Notes: generated from the letters alone by a model not told the origin. 64,000 bases of DNA from Raphanus sativus (GCF_000801105.2 NC_079516.1:20063043-20127042), one strand, 5' to 3'. Shown: positions 21,482-33,300, numbered from the stretch's first letter. Translations and numbers: made by a program.

Positions 21482-24331
21482 TCTTCTTTATATATAAAGA
21501 ACTGTTTAATCTCTCCTGGTGAAGCCACCTAGGCGTCGATGTCATAAATTAGTTGATTGTAAGTGTGCCACGTGTCTCCTTCACCAACACTCTGCGTTTC
21601 ATTTAAGTTTAGACAGAAAAATTGGACTTTTGGAGATCTTTATAGGTACAGCCCAAAATTGATCAGGCCTTTTGTCTTTATCTCTTTCACGCCGCTACGG
21701 TTTATCTTCTTCAATAAGCGATCTCTGAAAAGTTTTCTGAACCTTTCTCACACACCTTCAATGGTGTGTCGAGGGATTTGGCTTACTGAAATAGAGATTA
21801 AGGATATATTCGTTTATCTTCACTGGCGTTGTTTAGTTTTCTTTTCTACGCATCTGAAACCATCCCTTCTGAATAACAAGAAGTATGTTTCTGGACAAAT
21901 CCGACTCTGCATTGTCGATTGATGTTACAACCCCTCTGCATCCCAAGGCGTAACTGTCGTCGTTGCATTCATAAATACTCATTTAAGCTATCTTTAACAC
22001 CACCACCCACGTCTCCCACTATCCCTCATTCAATGATCATTTTCCTTCTTCAAAGACTACGAATCCAGACCTATAAATAAGGGTTCTCGACTTCTCGGTC
22101 TGCCAGAATCATCAGAATCCTTAGAAACCCTTACACCAGGAATGGCTGTCCCAACTATTTTACTCGCCGACTTCAAAGCAGAACGCCATCCCAACACTGG
22201 AGTCCGATTGTTTAGGTTATGGGTGTCGACATGCACCTCAGGTAATTCTGGTATCATAACTCTTTTTTTTTTTTGAGAAAAATGTCATGTAAATCTTTCT
22301 TCCTGCTTTCACTGCTTTTTTAATTCAAACTTGAAAGGTAAATTTTTGTTTTTGTCCTATGACATTTAACAATGATTCAAGGTTCTGTTCATACAGACTG
22401 GCTCAACACCATCACTTTCATTATAACATTCGGATTTGGATGATGTTGAGGTGAACCCATATGCTTGCTTTTTTTTTTAATTTCTGGGACAGCCATTGCT
22501 TCCCATTTCTTCATTCGAATACTTGATTGATTTATTTCTTTCACCTTTTCAAGTCAAGCTTGGAGAGTTACAAGATGAACTTTTCCAAATCAATGATAGC
22601 TGCAGCACTCTTACAATGTAACTTCTGTAGTACAAGCTCCTTCTTGACAATGTAGAATGACAGAGAGTCCTCATTTGGTTCATAACTAATTTGACAGCTT
22701 TGTTTTTATGTAAAATATACTATTATAGATGATCACTGGTCAGTACAATTTTAATGACTGTACAGGACTTTCATTATGTTAATTGCATATTTAAACTGGT
22801 ATCTTAAAGCATTGGATATGTATCTCATGCATTCATGTGTCTGTTGTGAGTTTTCTAGACGGGTGATCTTTTTGCTTCAGCATATAATAGTGTTACCACT
22901 CAACAGAGGTATAGAACCTTAACAAGTGGGTGAAGACGCCCTCGAGACTCTTTCTGCAGGAGATACTAGATTTGCGACTGTTTTACATTGTATTTTCTCC
23001 AAATAGCCTTACAAGCTGTCCTTCTTAACAGGAGAAGTCTATTGATCCAACAAAGCAACTAAAGAAAGGAGAGGCTTCGTGATCTTCTTTAAACTTTTTT
23101 TTGTAATTTTCTTATCTCTAATCACCAATCTTTAGTTCATGTAAAATAGCTAATGTGTATGAATCAAGGATATGGGAAGGCCTAAGCATTCCCTCCAAAA
23201 GTAGCACTAAATCAAGTTGTTGATTCTGATTCCCTTTAATGGTATTGACTCTGAAGAGTTTGTCTGTGAAGCTGTTGAATCCACCTTGCTTAAGAATGAA
23301 ACAGTGCTAAACTAGATAAACAAATGAAGCTAAGCCATACTATGGAGAATGTGGTATCTATGGCTCAACTTACTTTACATATTGACAGCTCAATACATTT
23401 GTCTCTAATGCTGTGGAAGTTTGTTAAATACGAATAAAAATAGGAAAAAAATAACAGCTCAATATGTTTGTATCTAATGTCGTGAAATTGGTTAAATACC
23501 AATAAGAATAGGAAATAAGTGCCATCTCTTAGAATTTTAGCAAAGTCTGATACGACTGAATAAAGCCTAATGTCTTTGTAGGGTGAGCATCTGATTCAGA
23601 AAAGCATGAGAGCTAATTGAGACAAAAAAAAATATTTTCTTCTCTTAAACTTTTGTCTAGAGAATTTGGTTGTGTGTTCTTAAGATAGCTCTTATGAAAA
23701 TGAATAAAATACAAGTCACTGGTATCTAATTTATTCTAAATTCTAAAGCATAAGTAGGACTAAAATCCTGACACTCACCTTACACAATTCAAAATCTCCA
23801 TGAAATGCCATTGTTGTCATGACTCTACGGTTTACTACAGTAACCAACACAAACCAAACTCAAAATACTTAAGTTGTCATTAACTTACGGTCCACTTCTA
23901 CTTCAATGTAGAAAACAATTTATATTGGTTAATATTTTGCTAAACCAATAAAAATCGCACTAGCCCCCACAAAAAAATACTATTACCAGATTTAATCATA
24001 TAAATCAGAGGTCCAGCAATAGCAAACCTATAAAACTCATGTTATTTTTCACCAAAGCACTCGCTCAACCAAAATCGCTCGCTATTATATACTGCAGACA
24101 ACCACACTTGATAAATAATAAAGCCCAACTACAGAAACTCAAAAGTAATTCAAAGAACATGATTTTCATTTTTATTATTCCATCCATCGATTTAACTTTA
24201 CACAAACAAACCAACTACAACATCAAGTTCCAAACCAACCCCTACCATTGGATTTGCATATTAACAATCATATATTCGTAATGAAAAATATAAATGTAAC
24301 ACATCCCGTCCGTAGGGCGGGCCGACCCTAG
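21482..24331 (+). mobile_element. Non-autonomous Helitron with RPA-like gene remnant
   Basis: The 3' end is CCCGTCC GTA GGGCGGG (one mismatch in the stem, 24305-24321), then CCGACC and CTAG (24328-24331) before T. The probable 5' end is TCTTCTTTATATATAAAGAA at 21482, preceded by A, followed by CCACGTGTCTCC-type sequence common near Helitron 5' ends. That gives about 2.85 kb. It contains a broken RPA70-like first exon (separate entry) but no helicase. Its hairpin and terminal sequence closely match the Helitron ending at 42699, so the two are one family. Confidence 0.75.
22142..22260 (+). pseudogene. Helitron-borne replication protein A-like N-terminal fragment
   Basis: The + strand reads MAVPTILLADFKAERHPNTG then VRLFRLWVSTCTSG. 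Plant Helitrons often carry OB-fold genes related to the large subunit of replication protein A that open with M(A)..LLADLKAGR...VRLLRFWEARN. Here the LKAGR equivalent is FKAER and the sequence soon runs into stops. A decayed first exon, useful mainly as evidence that the surrounding element is a Helitron. Confidence 0.55.
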
Positions 24332-25229
24332 TAACAATATGAAACATGCATTGTAAGTCTATTTCAATAATTATACAAAAACAAAACTAAATTAAGTTAA
24401 AACATTTTATTTAGTTTAAAATAGTATACCCGCCGCTGATTCTGAAAGTATATTATAAAACTACATAAATTAAATTTCGAATATTAATTTTAAAAAATTA
24501 ATTCTTCAAATATCTACACAAACAATCTAACAAGATTTTGAAAATTGATTCATTTTCTTTTAAATTTGTATCTAAACAAACTATATCTATTTAAAAAAGT
24601 TGTTGGACCCTTTCACTAACTAATTATTTTTGGTCCAACTATTTGAAAAATCGATTTGCCGATATTGGTTATTAGTTTTTATGTGGGATGAGTATGGATT
24701 GGTGGATTTTGGATCGTGGTAACCCGTAGACCCGTAAATATTAAAAAAATAAATTAAAAAAAAATATTTTTTTTAAATACAAGAATTTGAAAATAATAGT
24801 TTAAAATTTAAATCATGTATAAAATTTGTATTGTAAATATACTTTTATAGTAATTAAATTAAATAGTGATTTTTAAAATATGTATATAACCCGCGGATAA
24901 CTACAAAATTAAGCGGAACGGATGCGGGTACAAAGTTATTTGTTTGCGGGTTGTGCGGGTCATATTTTTTAACCAAAACAAAATTATTTGTTTGCGGTTG
25001 GCGGGTCAGCGGGGCGAGTTTGACCCGCAATCCATCCTTAACTTTGTGTATACCAGATCAATTTTTAAATTAATATTATTTAATATAATATATTTTGATT
25101 AAAAGTTATATATATATATATATATGATTATAGAAAAATAAAAATATAATCAGAAAGAAAAAAAAATATCAAAAATTATATTTAAAACAAAAAATATACC
25201 CGCCCTTTTAAGGGTGGGTCAAAATCTAG
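24332..25229 (+). mobile_element. Helitron 3' portion with nested hAT-like MITE
   Basis: It ends in a Helitron terminus: CCCGCCCTT TT AAGGGTGGG hairpin (about 25199-25218, one mismatch), TCAAAAT, CTAG (25226-25229), T. No 5' end was located between here and the previous Helitron. Around 24680-25045 lies a segment rich in CGGGT/ACCCG words (GCGGGTTGTGCGGGTC, GACCCGCAATCCATCC) typical of non-autonomous hAT elements, probably nested. Confidence 0.6.
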
Positions 25230-25261
25230 TATATATTAAGTTGTTGTATATATTCATTTTA

Positions 25262-25397
25262 GGAAAATAGTTAAGAATCCTTGGATAGGTACAAATAATT
25301 TCCACAATTATTTTTAAAATTTAAATGTAATGGCATTACTGTAAATATTATATCATATCAAGAAGACCTAAACAAAGTCTTGTGTTTTAATAGTATT
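25262..25397 (+). repeat. Dispersed repeat, copy 1 (TTTTAATAGTAT-ending element)
   Basis: Matches 28760-28905 in order: ATTTCCACAAttatttttaaaattt, GCATTACTGTAAATA, a run to GTGTTTTAATAGTAT. Probably 3' ends of two copies of one non-autonomous element family; class not determined. Confidence 0.6.
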
Positions 25398-25412
25398 GAT
25401 GATAGTGATACA

Positions 25413-26486
25413 TCTAATATATTAAAAGTGAAGTACAAATAGTAATTGCCCCTTAGAGTTGCACAAAAATTACAATGACATGCCACTCCTTTTAATTAAA
25501 GATTATTCAATTAAATATAACACATATCCAAATAATATTTATTATCTTGCCATACAAATCCAAAACGTGATTCTCTAACATATATTTCGCTTTAATTAAC
25601 TACATTACCATATAAATCAAAAACGTATTTATTAACTTACCATATATTTCGCTATTATTAAAACTATATTGCCATGTTAATCTAAAACATGATTAATAAT
25701 TTATTCTCGTCAAAATAAACTACTTTGTCATTTTCCAAATATATAGATCACGTAGATTCTATGTGTGATTACTCACAATAACTAAATTGAAAAAATATTA
25801 TAATTTTGTATGAGTAACATAAATTTGACATAAACGAAAAAGTTTCGAATAAAATTTTGTATTACTAGCTGTTTTATACGAAATAGAATATATTTCATAC
25901 ACATATTAATATATAAAATCAATATGACTCCTTTTAATATTTAATAAATATTGAACATATACTTTGTCAAAAAATAAGTTGTCCATTTATAGAATAGATA
26001 TAATTACTAATTTTGACATTTAAAATAGAGAAATTTTCTATATTAATTTAGATTTATATATTAAAAACTACTGGATAAAGAGTTTTTTACCTCCTTTAAA
26101 CAATATTCTCTGAAACGTCTTTTAATCATTTTTTTTCTTTGAAGACATTTTGGTGATAAAAACTTAAAAAATATATTAAGAGAATTACCCTTTTAAATAT
26201 TAGGGTTTGAAAACAATATAAAATTAGTAGAAACAAAAACAATAATAAATATTTGAATGTATTAGTAATCATTTGTTTGTGATATAAATACATTCAATAC
26301 GATAATAATCAGATAATAATCAAACAATAATCTAATATCGTTAGATCACAGTTAATAAAATCCAGTAATTACCAATGGTTTATAAGATAACAATGATTTT
26401 TATAAATTAAAATAAATAGTCTTCGCGGCGTGTATGTCAAACTTTAGACATGTATTTATTTAAAAAATCAAAAAAATCAGATATGA

Positions 26487-26528
<42 letters not shown>

Positions 26529-26824
26529 AATCAAAATATTTGGAATGTAATTTAATAAAACTTAAAAGTATATCTAAATCTATAATATTTACATTTTTGC
26601 TGTTTAATATATCAAAATAATTGAATTAAAGTCTGCAGAACGTGAAAACAAAATTTCTAATAATTTGGAAGCTAAGCGTATTGAACATGATACAAAATGT
26701 CAAAAGAAAATAACATATTAATCTACAACATGAACACAAGAATCAAGTTGACAACATTATCAAAAATTATAATATATAAGAACCAAAAATAAATATCCGT
26801 GCGGGCGCACGGGTCAAGCTCTAG
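25413..26824 (+). mobile_element. Complete non-autonomous Helitron, 1.41 kb
   Basis: 5' end TCTAATATATTAAAAGTGAA at 25413, preceded by A (25412). 3' end: stem CCGTGC / GCACGG (26797-26812), GTCAAGCT, CTAG (26821-26824), followed by T. Insertion between A and T without target duplication, TC start and CTAG end preceded by a hairpin are the diagnostic Helitron features. The interior is AT-rich without protein-coding potential and includes a long TA tract (26491-26525). Confidence 0.85.
26491..26525. repeat. (TA)n microsatellite
   Basis: About 17 uninterrupted TA units inside the 25.4-26.8 kb Helitron. Confidence 0.95.
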
Positions 26825-27151
26825 TTTAAAATTATGTTAGTTGTTTACATTTGACAAATAATCATAGATGTTAGATATGCTATAAAAATTGTATATTTGT
26901 ATTTATAGAAGTTAATTTTTAAGAAGTTAATTTCTTAGAAAAATATTGTATAAATTGTTTAATTTATTCTAAAGTGTTATATTTACAAGGGGAAATTATC
27001 AAAAATGATTCAAAACTTGATTTTGAATACAAAAGTGTATCTCAAATTAAATCAAATGCAAAAGTAACTTAAAAGGCTAGTGAAACTAGAACAACCTTCT
27101 TATGATCAAACAAAAAAACATGTATTGGGTTTTACCATTATAATCCGAGTT

Positions 27152-27919
27152 ATTCTTGGTTCACCCCTAGAGTGAACCTAGAGGTTCACCCAACCAATAG
27201 GAATCACTCATTTTACAATTGATATCTTTTAAAAAAGGAAATAAAATATTGTCAAGTTATATTATGTTTTTAAAATAAATAAAACAAAAATAATAGTAGT
27301 TACAAAAAATGATTTATAAAAAAAATATTTTTAACATCATCAAAAAAAACCCTAAACCCTAAATCATAAACCCTAAACCCTTGAGTATACCCTAAACCCT
27401 TGGGTATACGCTAAACCATTGGATAATCTTAAACTCTAAACCCTAAACTCTAGTATATGCAAAAAAAAATTAGATATTTCAATGCCATTATCGAAATATT
27501 AAACCCTAAATCCTAAACTCTAAACCCTAAACCCTTGGGTAAATCATAAACCCTTGGGTAATCCTAAATTTTAAATCAAAAATACAAAACACTAAAACAA
27601 TAAATCTTAAAAATATTAGACTCTTAATTTTAACCCCTAAACTCTTTTTAGGATTAAGGATTTGGTATTTTTAAGATTTAGTGTTTAATATTTTTAGTTT
27701 CGAGTTTAGAGTTTAGTGTTTTGATGACGAAGTTAAAAAAATTAAACTTTTTTTTGCATATATTACTATTTTTATTTATTTTTAACTTTTTGTATTTTAA
27801 AAACATAATATAACTTGATAATATTTTGTTTCCTTTTTAAAAAAATATCAATTGTAAAATGAGTGATTCCTATTGGTTGGATAAACCTCTAGGTTCACTC
27901 TAGGGGTGAACCCAAGAAT
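27152..27919. mobile_element. Foldback MITE with telomere-like core
   Basis: Terminal inverted repeats of about 130 bp: ATTCTTGG(G)TTCACCCC, TAGAGTGAACCTAGAGGTT, CCAACCAATAGGAATCACTC, and TTTTACAATTGATATCTTTT at the left are mirrored at 27780-27919. The tip TTCACYCCTAGAGTGAACC is itself palindromic. The core (about 27340-27560) is degenerate CCCTAAA telomere-type repeat, with GTTTAGTG-type inverted sequence after it. No coding capacity. The element at 60.85-61.33 kb has the same subterminal ACCAACCAATA and AATATTGTCAAGTTATATTA sequence, so the two are one family. Confidence 0.8.
27340..27560 (+). repeat. Degenerate telomere-like CCCTAAA repeats
   Basis: More than ten CCCTAAA or one-off variants (TAAACCCTAAACCCTTGG and similar), often spaced by TTGGGTA. 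Interstitial and inside a MITE, hence not a chromosome end. Confidence 0.8.
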
Positions 27920-29165
27920 CCCATGTGTGAGAAGACATGCAAAGAAATCTTTTTTCGGAAGACTTCTTGTAAGTCTTCTCTTTCAGTAGAGGGAAGAAGA
28001 CTTATTTCTCCACCATAACTATCGCATAGTAACAAATGTACACAAAATTTTGACCTCGTTTTAATTGCACACCACAAAAGTATAACAACTCGTTTCCACA
28101 TACGATGAAAGTTCGAAATCCGTTTCCCCCTAAACTTTTTCAGTAAATCTTTAAAATAATTTAAAGTTTTCATAAAAAATATTTTGATGTGGAAAAAGTT
28201 GAAATCATGTAATAATAAACATTTCTAACATATGTAAATTTAGTTTTACTAAAGCTGAATTATTTTCAACACATATAAGTGAATGTGGATATAGTCATGA
28301 TAGGTTTTCATTTGTGGTTTGGTAACATATGCTATAGCATTGTTGGTATTTTTAGGGTTAGATCTTGAATTTTTTTTTTAAATATGACCTGTATGTGTTT
28401 AGTGACTATCTGATAACATTTAAATTTGACTTATATGCATTTACTGTTTTTTAACTATCTAATAACTTCATTTTAAAAGATTAACGTTGGAAATTTAGTG
28501 TAATCAACAATTCGAACATTCCATATTCGTTTTTTAACATTTCAAGATACCTTTGTAATTAATTATTGTGAGAATGAATGTGAGCACGACATGTAAAAAA
28601 CTGATTTCTCAAATAATATTATAGAGATAGGAGTCGAAGATATACATGTGTTACTAAATGTAATAATGAACTAAATGAATATATAAGCTATTGAAATATT
28701 TAACATAACAATAATGGGCCACAATTAGTTTATAAATATAAGAATTTATTAAGTGCCGAAAATAGGAAAGGAAAAATGGGAAAATTGTGTATCAATATTT
28801 CCACAAAAAATTTTAAAATTTAAAATATAATAGCATTGCTGTAAATACTATAACAAACCAAGGGGACCTCAAATTTTTTTTTTTTGTGTTTTAATAGTAT
28901 AGATAATTATTTTGTCATATAAACCCATCATATTATTTATCAGTATCACATGTATACATCTTATTAATAAGTTATTATAGTATCACCAACTTGTCATATA
29001 AACTCATCATATTATTACCCTATTTTCAGGATCACATGTATACATCTTATTTATCAGTTATTATAATAAAACACACATCCAAGGTAATTATTCTACTATA
29101 ACAAGTTCAAAGTACAAGATTTGTATGTAACAAATAACCAAAACTTTCCTGTATTTCCTCTTTTA
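27920..29165. other. AT-rich intergenic DNA upstream of the peroxidase gene
   Basis: No gene recognised. The segment 28760-28905 is copy 2 of the dispersed repeat at 25262-25397. At 28.91-29.07 kb short direct repeats (TTGTCATATAAACYCATCAT, ACATGTATACATCTTATT) occur twice, about 70-80 bp apart. Confidence 0.5.
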
Positions 29166-29171
29166 CGCCAG

Positions 29172-29179
29172 TATATATA
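29172..29179 (+). promoter_or_regulatory. Candidate TATA box of the peroxidase gene
   Basis: TATATATA in a locally GC-containing context 290 bp upstream of the ATG. It is the best-placed TATA motif before the gene; the transcript start was not determined. Confidence 0.3.
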
Positions 29180-29465
29180 CCAAAACATATCGAGAACCAC
29201 ATTCAATGGAACTTAAACCATACAAAAAATAGGCAAATTGCAAAAATAGAAAAAAACTAAAAACAACTAGACGTACGTATAAGGAAATAAAAACCCTCCA
29301 TTTACGTAGCCTCTACTTGTTAACCTCCTAAGCCATGAAATAGTCGCAAAGCCTTTTCTGCTTCTTCGTTTCTAATTGCTTTTGACGAAGATCGATCGTA
29401 GGGAAGTCTACCTCGTAGACCACTCTCTCAAATTTGATTCCCTGTTCTCGTTACCAACGTCAAAT

Positions 29466-30461
29466 ATGCGTCTCTCTCGTAGCCTTACACCCTTTGTTCT
29501 CCTTTTTTCCCTCTTTGTTGTTGCACCAGCCGTATCCGCTGGTGTAGCTATATTGAGAACGGATTATTACCAAAAGACATGCCCCGATTTCAACAAAATT
29601 GTGCGTGATGCCGTTATTGCCAAGCAAGGTCAACAGCCGACAACTGCGGCCGGGACACTCCGTCTCTTCTTTCACGATTGTTTCCTTGAAGGCTGTGATG
29701 CATCTGTTTTGATAGCGACCAACTCGTTTAACAAAGCTGAACGTGATGATGATCTCAACGACTCCCTCCCAGGAGATGCTTTTGACATTGTCAACCGCAT
29801 CAAGACAGCTCTTGAGCTGTCTTGTCCTGGTGTGGTGTCGTGCGCTGATATTTTAGCGCAGGCTACGCGTGACCTTGTCACGATGGTAGGAGGACCTTAC
29901 TTCGACGTAAAGCTTGGTCGTAAAGATGGACTCGAGTCCAAAGCCCATAAAGTACGAGGAAACGTCCCGATGCCTAACCAAACGGTCCATGACATCCAAG
30001 GGATGTTCAAGAAAAATGGGTTTAGTTTACGTGAGATGGTAGTATTAAGTGGAGCTCACACAATCGGATTTTCTCACTGCAAAGAGTTCAGTGACCGCCT
30101 CTACGGATCAAAAGCCGATCCAGAAATCAACCCACGATTTGCAACCGCTCTAAAAGAACTATGCAAAAACCACACAGTGGACGACACAATCGCGGCGTTT
30201 AATGACGTGATGACTCCGGGAAAATTCGACAACATGTACTTTAAGAATCTTAAACGAGGACTTGGGCTATTAGCTTCCGACCACATCCTTATTAAAAACA
30301 ATAGAACGAAACCGTTCGTTGACCTTTATGCAAGTGATGAGAAAGCATTCTTTGAAGATTTCGCTCGTGCCATGGAGAAAATGGGAACGGTTGGGGTTAA
30401 GGGCGATGGAGAAGGAGAAGTGAGGCGTAGGTGCGACCACTTCAACAATCTCAACGTATAA
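29466..30461 (+). CDS. PER65: Class III secretory peroxidase, PER65-like
   Basis: Single uninterrupted frame of 331 residues from ATG at 29466; the frame is open further upstream but without another ATG. A signal peptide (MRLSRSLTPFVLLFSLFVVA to about residue 27) directs secretion. Conserved features in order: first Cys KTCP; distal heme region with Arg and catalytic His, LRLFFHDCF; calcium-site/Cys motif EGCDASVL; CPGVVSCADIL; proximal heme-ligand His in VVLSGAHTIGFSHC; and DNMYFKNL. All eight cysteines of the family are present. Class III peroxidases oxidise phenolics with hydrogen peroxide in the cell wall (lignin cross-linking, wall stiffening, oxidative burst). Closest by recall is Arabidopsis PER65 (At5g47000), which is the direct neighbour of UPF1 there; here about 14 kb of transposons separates them. 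Intact. Confidence 0.95.
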   Translation: MRLSRSLTPFVLLFSLFVVAPAVSAGVAILRTDYYQKTCPDFNKIVRDAVIAKQGQQPTTAAGTLRLFFHDCFLEGCDASVLIATNSFNKAERDDDLNDSLPGDAFDIVNRIKTALELSCPGVVSCADILAQATRDLVTMVGGPYFDVKLGRKDGLESKAHKVRGNVPMPNQTVHDIQGMFKKNGFSLREMVVLSGAHTIGFSHCKEFSDRLYGSKADPEINPRFATALKELCKNHTVDDTIAAFNDVMTPGKFDNMYFKNLKRGLGLLASDHILIKNNRTKPFVDLYASDEKAFFEDFARAMEKMGTVGVKGDGEGEVRRRCDHFNNLNV

Positions 30462-30464
30462 GAA

Positions 30465-31199
30465 AAAAATCACAAGATAACACAAAATAATTATATTTCT
30501 GCTTTTTTGCGGGGAGAAAAGAGGAATTGAGGGGAAGAAAGATTTCATTGATATATTTATGTTTAAAATATGTATTATAATCATAATTGTGTAACAATTC
30601 AAGATTGGGTGTTTATATTTCCATGAAAATGCAAATTGTTATATTTGGAGTGTACGAAGTAAAAGATATGTATTTTTTTAGACTATTCTTCAAATTTTAA
30701 AGTAAGAGAAAGCAAACAATACAAACTTAGGAAATAATTTAGTGTTTGAGGGTTTTACCTTAAGTAAGTTTGTGGGCTTGAGTAAGAATTTAGTGTTTGA
30801 GGGTTTGGATCGTAAATGTCCCAACATGGTAGCATATGCAGAGTACACAAATTGAAACATTTGAAAATAAGAAACGCAATAATTATCATAAGTAACCAGA
30901 TCCTGAGTCACTCAAACACTAATAATGCAAACCCAAATATGGAGGAACTCTCACATCCAAAGCTTTAGATTTCAACAGTAGATGTTTTCTTTTCTTACTC
31001 CTTCATCGAAGCTATTGCCTCTGCATCGTATCTAAGAAGTGGCAAGCAGAAACAAAATTACGTTAAATTTTTTTTTCCTATGGATTAAATACTTCACGAA
31101 CCAAATTAAAAGGAGAAGTATTTTTCAAGGATAAAGCTAAGCTTTTTGCCGAATCCAGGAACCAAACCACCTTCAGCGGATTTTTGCAACTCCAACGAA
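30465..31199. other. Peroxidase 3' flank
   Basis: 3' untranslated region and AT-rich spacer. The words AATTTAGTGTTTGAGGGTTT recur 51 bp apart (about 30736 and 30787), a small local duplication. No gene seen. Confidence 0.5.
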
Positions 31200-31521
31200 C
31201 TCTAAACAAACTTTATTTGTGTAACCAAAGTCACTTGCTTACTTCAGAGTTCAAACCCATGGGGCCTGGGCAGGAAAGGAAAATCTGAACTAATATTTGG
31301 TTGATTCGGTTTAGGAACAAAAACCGATCAGAAATTTATATAATAAGAGTTCAGTGTTGGGTTTGGTTGAAAAAACCTTCATTTTTGTGGGTATTTATTG
31401 GCTTGTAAAAAAACATTTTTGCCATAATTAGCCGTCACAGGGTTTTAGCTCTCTCGCGTCTCCAACTATTATATGTTTCTTTCAGCCGATTCTCCTTGTT
31501 ACGGTTAGTGTCTCTTCCCAT
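31200..31521. repeat. Tandem-repeat array, unit 1 (partial)
   Basis: Carries the 3' part of the unit seen again at 37.4-40.3 kb: TTCAAACCCATGGGGCCTGG, a GATTCGGTTTAGG tract, GGTTTTAGCTCTCTCG and TCTCCTTGTTACGGTTAGTG. It ends at CCCAT (31517-31521), the target duplication of the copia element, which split this array. Confidence 0.75.
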
Positions 31522-31888
31522 TAAACACTTTTGGGTTTTATAGTGTGATTCAGATTAATCTGAGTATTTTGTATGAGATTGAAGTGATTAAGAGATTATA
31601 GAGAATAAGAACAAGAGAGAGACTAGAGAGAGACTCAAAACTCCATTAAAAATTACAATGAGGGTTTACGAGGTTTTAAAGAGATTACAAGACTGTCTAG
31701 GTTCAATGTATCTAAACCTTATCCTATTTCTTCTTTTCTGGGCGAGTACTGTAGCTACAGTCTCAAGTCTGGTATATAACCTCTCAAGTCTGGTGCTTAA
31801 CTTCTCAAGTCTGGCAATCCTTTATAAAATCTTATAAATCCTTATAACCCTCTAGCTTAATTCTCAAGTCTGGCGCATCATCTCAACA
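31522..31888 (-). repeat. Copia 3' LTR
   Basis: 367 bp, same length as the other LTR, ending in TA rather than the common CA in element orientation. Confidence 0.95.
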
Positions 31889-31900
31889 CTCCCCCTCAAA
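31889..31900 (-). other. Polypurine tract of the copia element
   Basis: In element orientation, TTTGAGGGGGAG directly precedes the 3' LTR; primer for plus-strand DNA synthesis. Confidence 0.8.
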
Positions 31901-32029
31901 CTTGACCATGTGAAACAAGTCAAGTTTGGAAAGTCATGAAGACCTCCCTCATTAAAAACCTCACCAAGAAAACCCATTGGGACAAAACTTGATGAGGGAA
32001 AAAGAGTGGAGACTTCATGATCAAGGGGA

Positions 32030-33300
32030 TCAGCTCCTAGGAGTAAGGTCAATGAGTCCAAGCCTAGAGAGTATGGACTCCATTGTCTTCAATCTCGCTG
32101 CTTTAGTAAACACATATGTTAATTGATCCTCACTTCTTGTATAACATGGCAGTATCACTCCTAGGATAATCATCTGCCTCACCTTGTGGCAATCTACTTC
32201 AATGTGCTTTGTTCTCTCATGAAACACTGAGTTGGAGGCAATATGAATTGCTGCCTGATAGTCACAGTGCATTGTCATAGGAGTGGTCTGCTCAATCTCC
32301 ATATGCTTCAAGATACCCTTGATCCATACCAACTCGTTTGTCAGCTTCAACATGGCCCTGTACTCAGCCTCAGCACTTGAACATGAAATCACTTTCTGCT
32401 TCTTACTCTTCCATGTAACCAGGTTCCCTCCAATGAAAGTGCAATACCCTGTGGTAGACCTTCTGTCTACTCTATCTCCTGCCCAATCTGCATCGCAATA
32501 CCCAACCACTTCTGTATTGCCATTACAACCCATCCAAACTCCTTGTCCAGATGTGCCACTCAAATACCTCAGTATTCTATCAACCATCTTCCAGTGATGG
32601 TTCTTTGGCGTCCGCATGTGCTGACTCACTTGGTTCACAGCAAAACATATATCTGGTCTTGTGATGGTCAAGTAGATCAGCTTACCCACCATCCTTCTAT
32701 ACAGCTTAGGATCCTCAAACAACTTGTTCTCTTCAATCTCCCCCTCACGCAGGACCTTATATCCCTCCTCAAGAGGTGTCTTGGCAATCTTTCCTCCAAG
32801 CACATCAGTGTCCTTCAGCATATCCATAGTATACTTCCTTTGAGACATAAACAAGCCCTCCTTGGATCTGCATATCTCAATCCCCAAGAAATACTTCATC
32901 TCTCCCAAATCTTTGATGTCAAACACAGACTTGAGAAAGTCTTTTGTGGCTTGGATCCCAGCCTTATCACTCCTGTGATAATCAGATCGTCTACATACAC
33001 CAAGATAACAATGATCCCTGATGGTCCTGTCAGAGTGAAGAGGGTGTGATCTAGTTCAGACTTCCTGAACCCTCTCCCATTGAGAGTTGTACTTAGCTTG
33101 TTGTACCAAGCTCTAAGAGATTGTTTCAGCCCATATATCGCTTTCTTCAATCTCAAAATATTTCCTGGCTTTACTAGATGTTCAAGACCAGGAGGTGGAA
33201 GCATGTATACCTCATCTTCTAGCTCACCTTGTAGAAAAGCATTCTTTACATCCATTTGCCACAAATCCCACTCTAGGTTTGTTGCAATGGATAACACAAT
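32030..33300 (-). pseudogene. Copia reverse transcriptase (C-part) and RNase H, broken
   Basis: Contains the start of the RT domain (LEWDLWQMDVKNAFLQGELE), the catalytic YVDDLIITG and, in the following frame, FDIKDLGEMKYFLGIE, LIYLTITRPDICFAVN, then the RNase H region with GYCDADWAGD, SAEAEYRA and the C-terminal VDCHKVR. Two lesions: an in-frame TGA at about 33295-33300, where the family has an Arg codon (a CGA to TGA change fits), and a one-base frame break near 32970-32980, just after the YVDD motif. Confidence 0.92.

Noticed and set aside
24039..24281. 80-codon open frame near the Helitron 3' end
   Set aside because: AT-rich with no protein signature; chance frame in Helitron tail sequence.
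27340..27560. CCCTAAA repeats as a telomere or fusion scar
   Set aside because: Degenerate and enclosed by the inverted arms of a MITE, with a relative carrying similar repeats elsewhere in the window.
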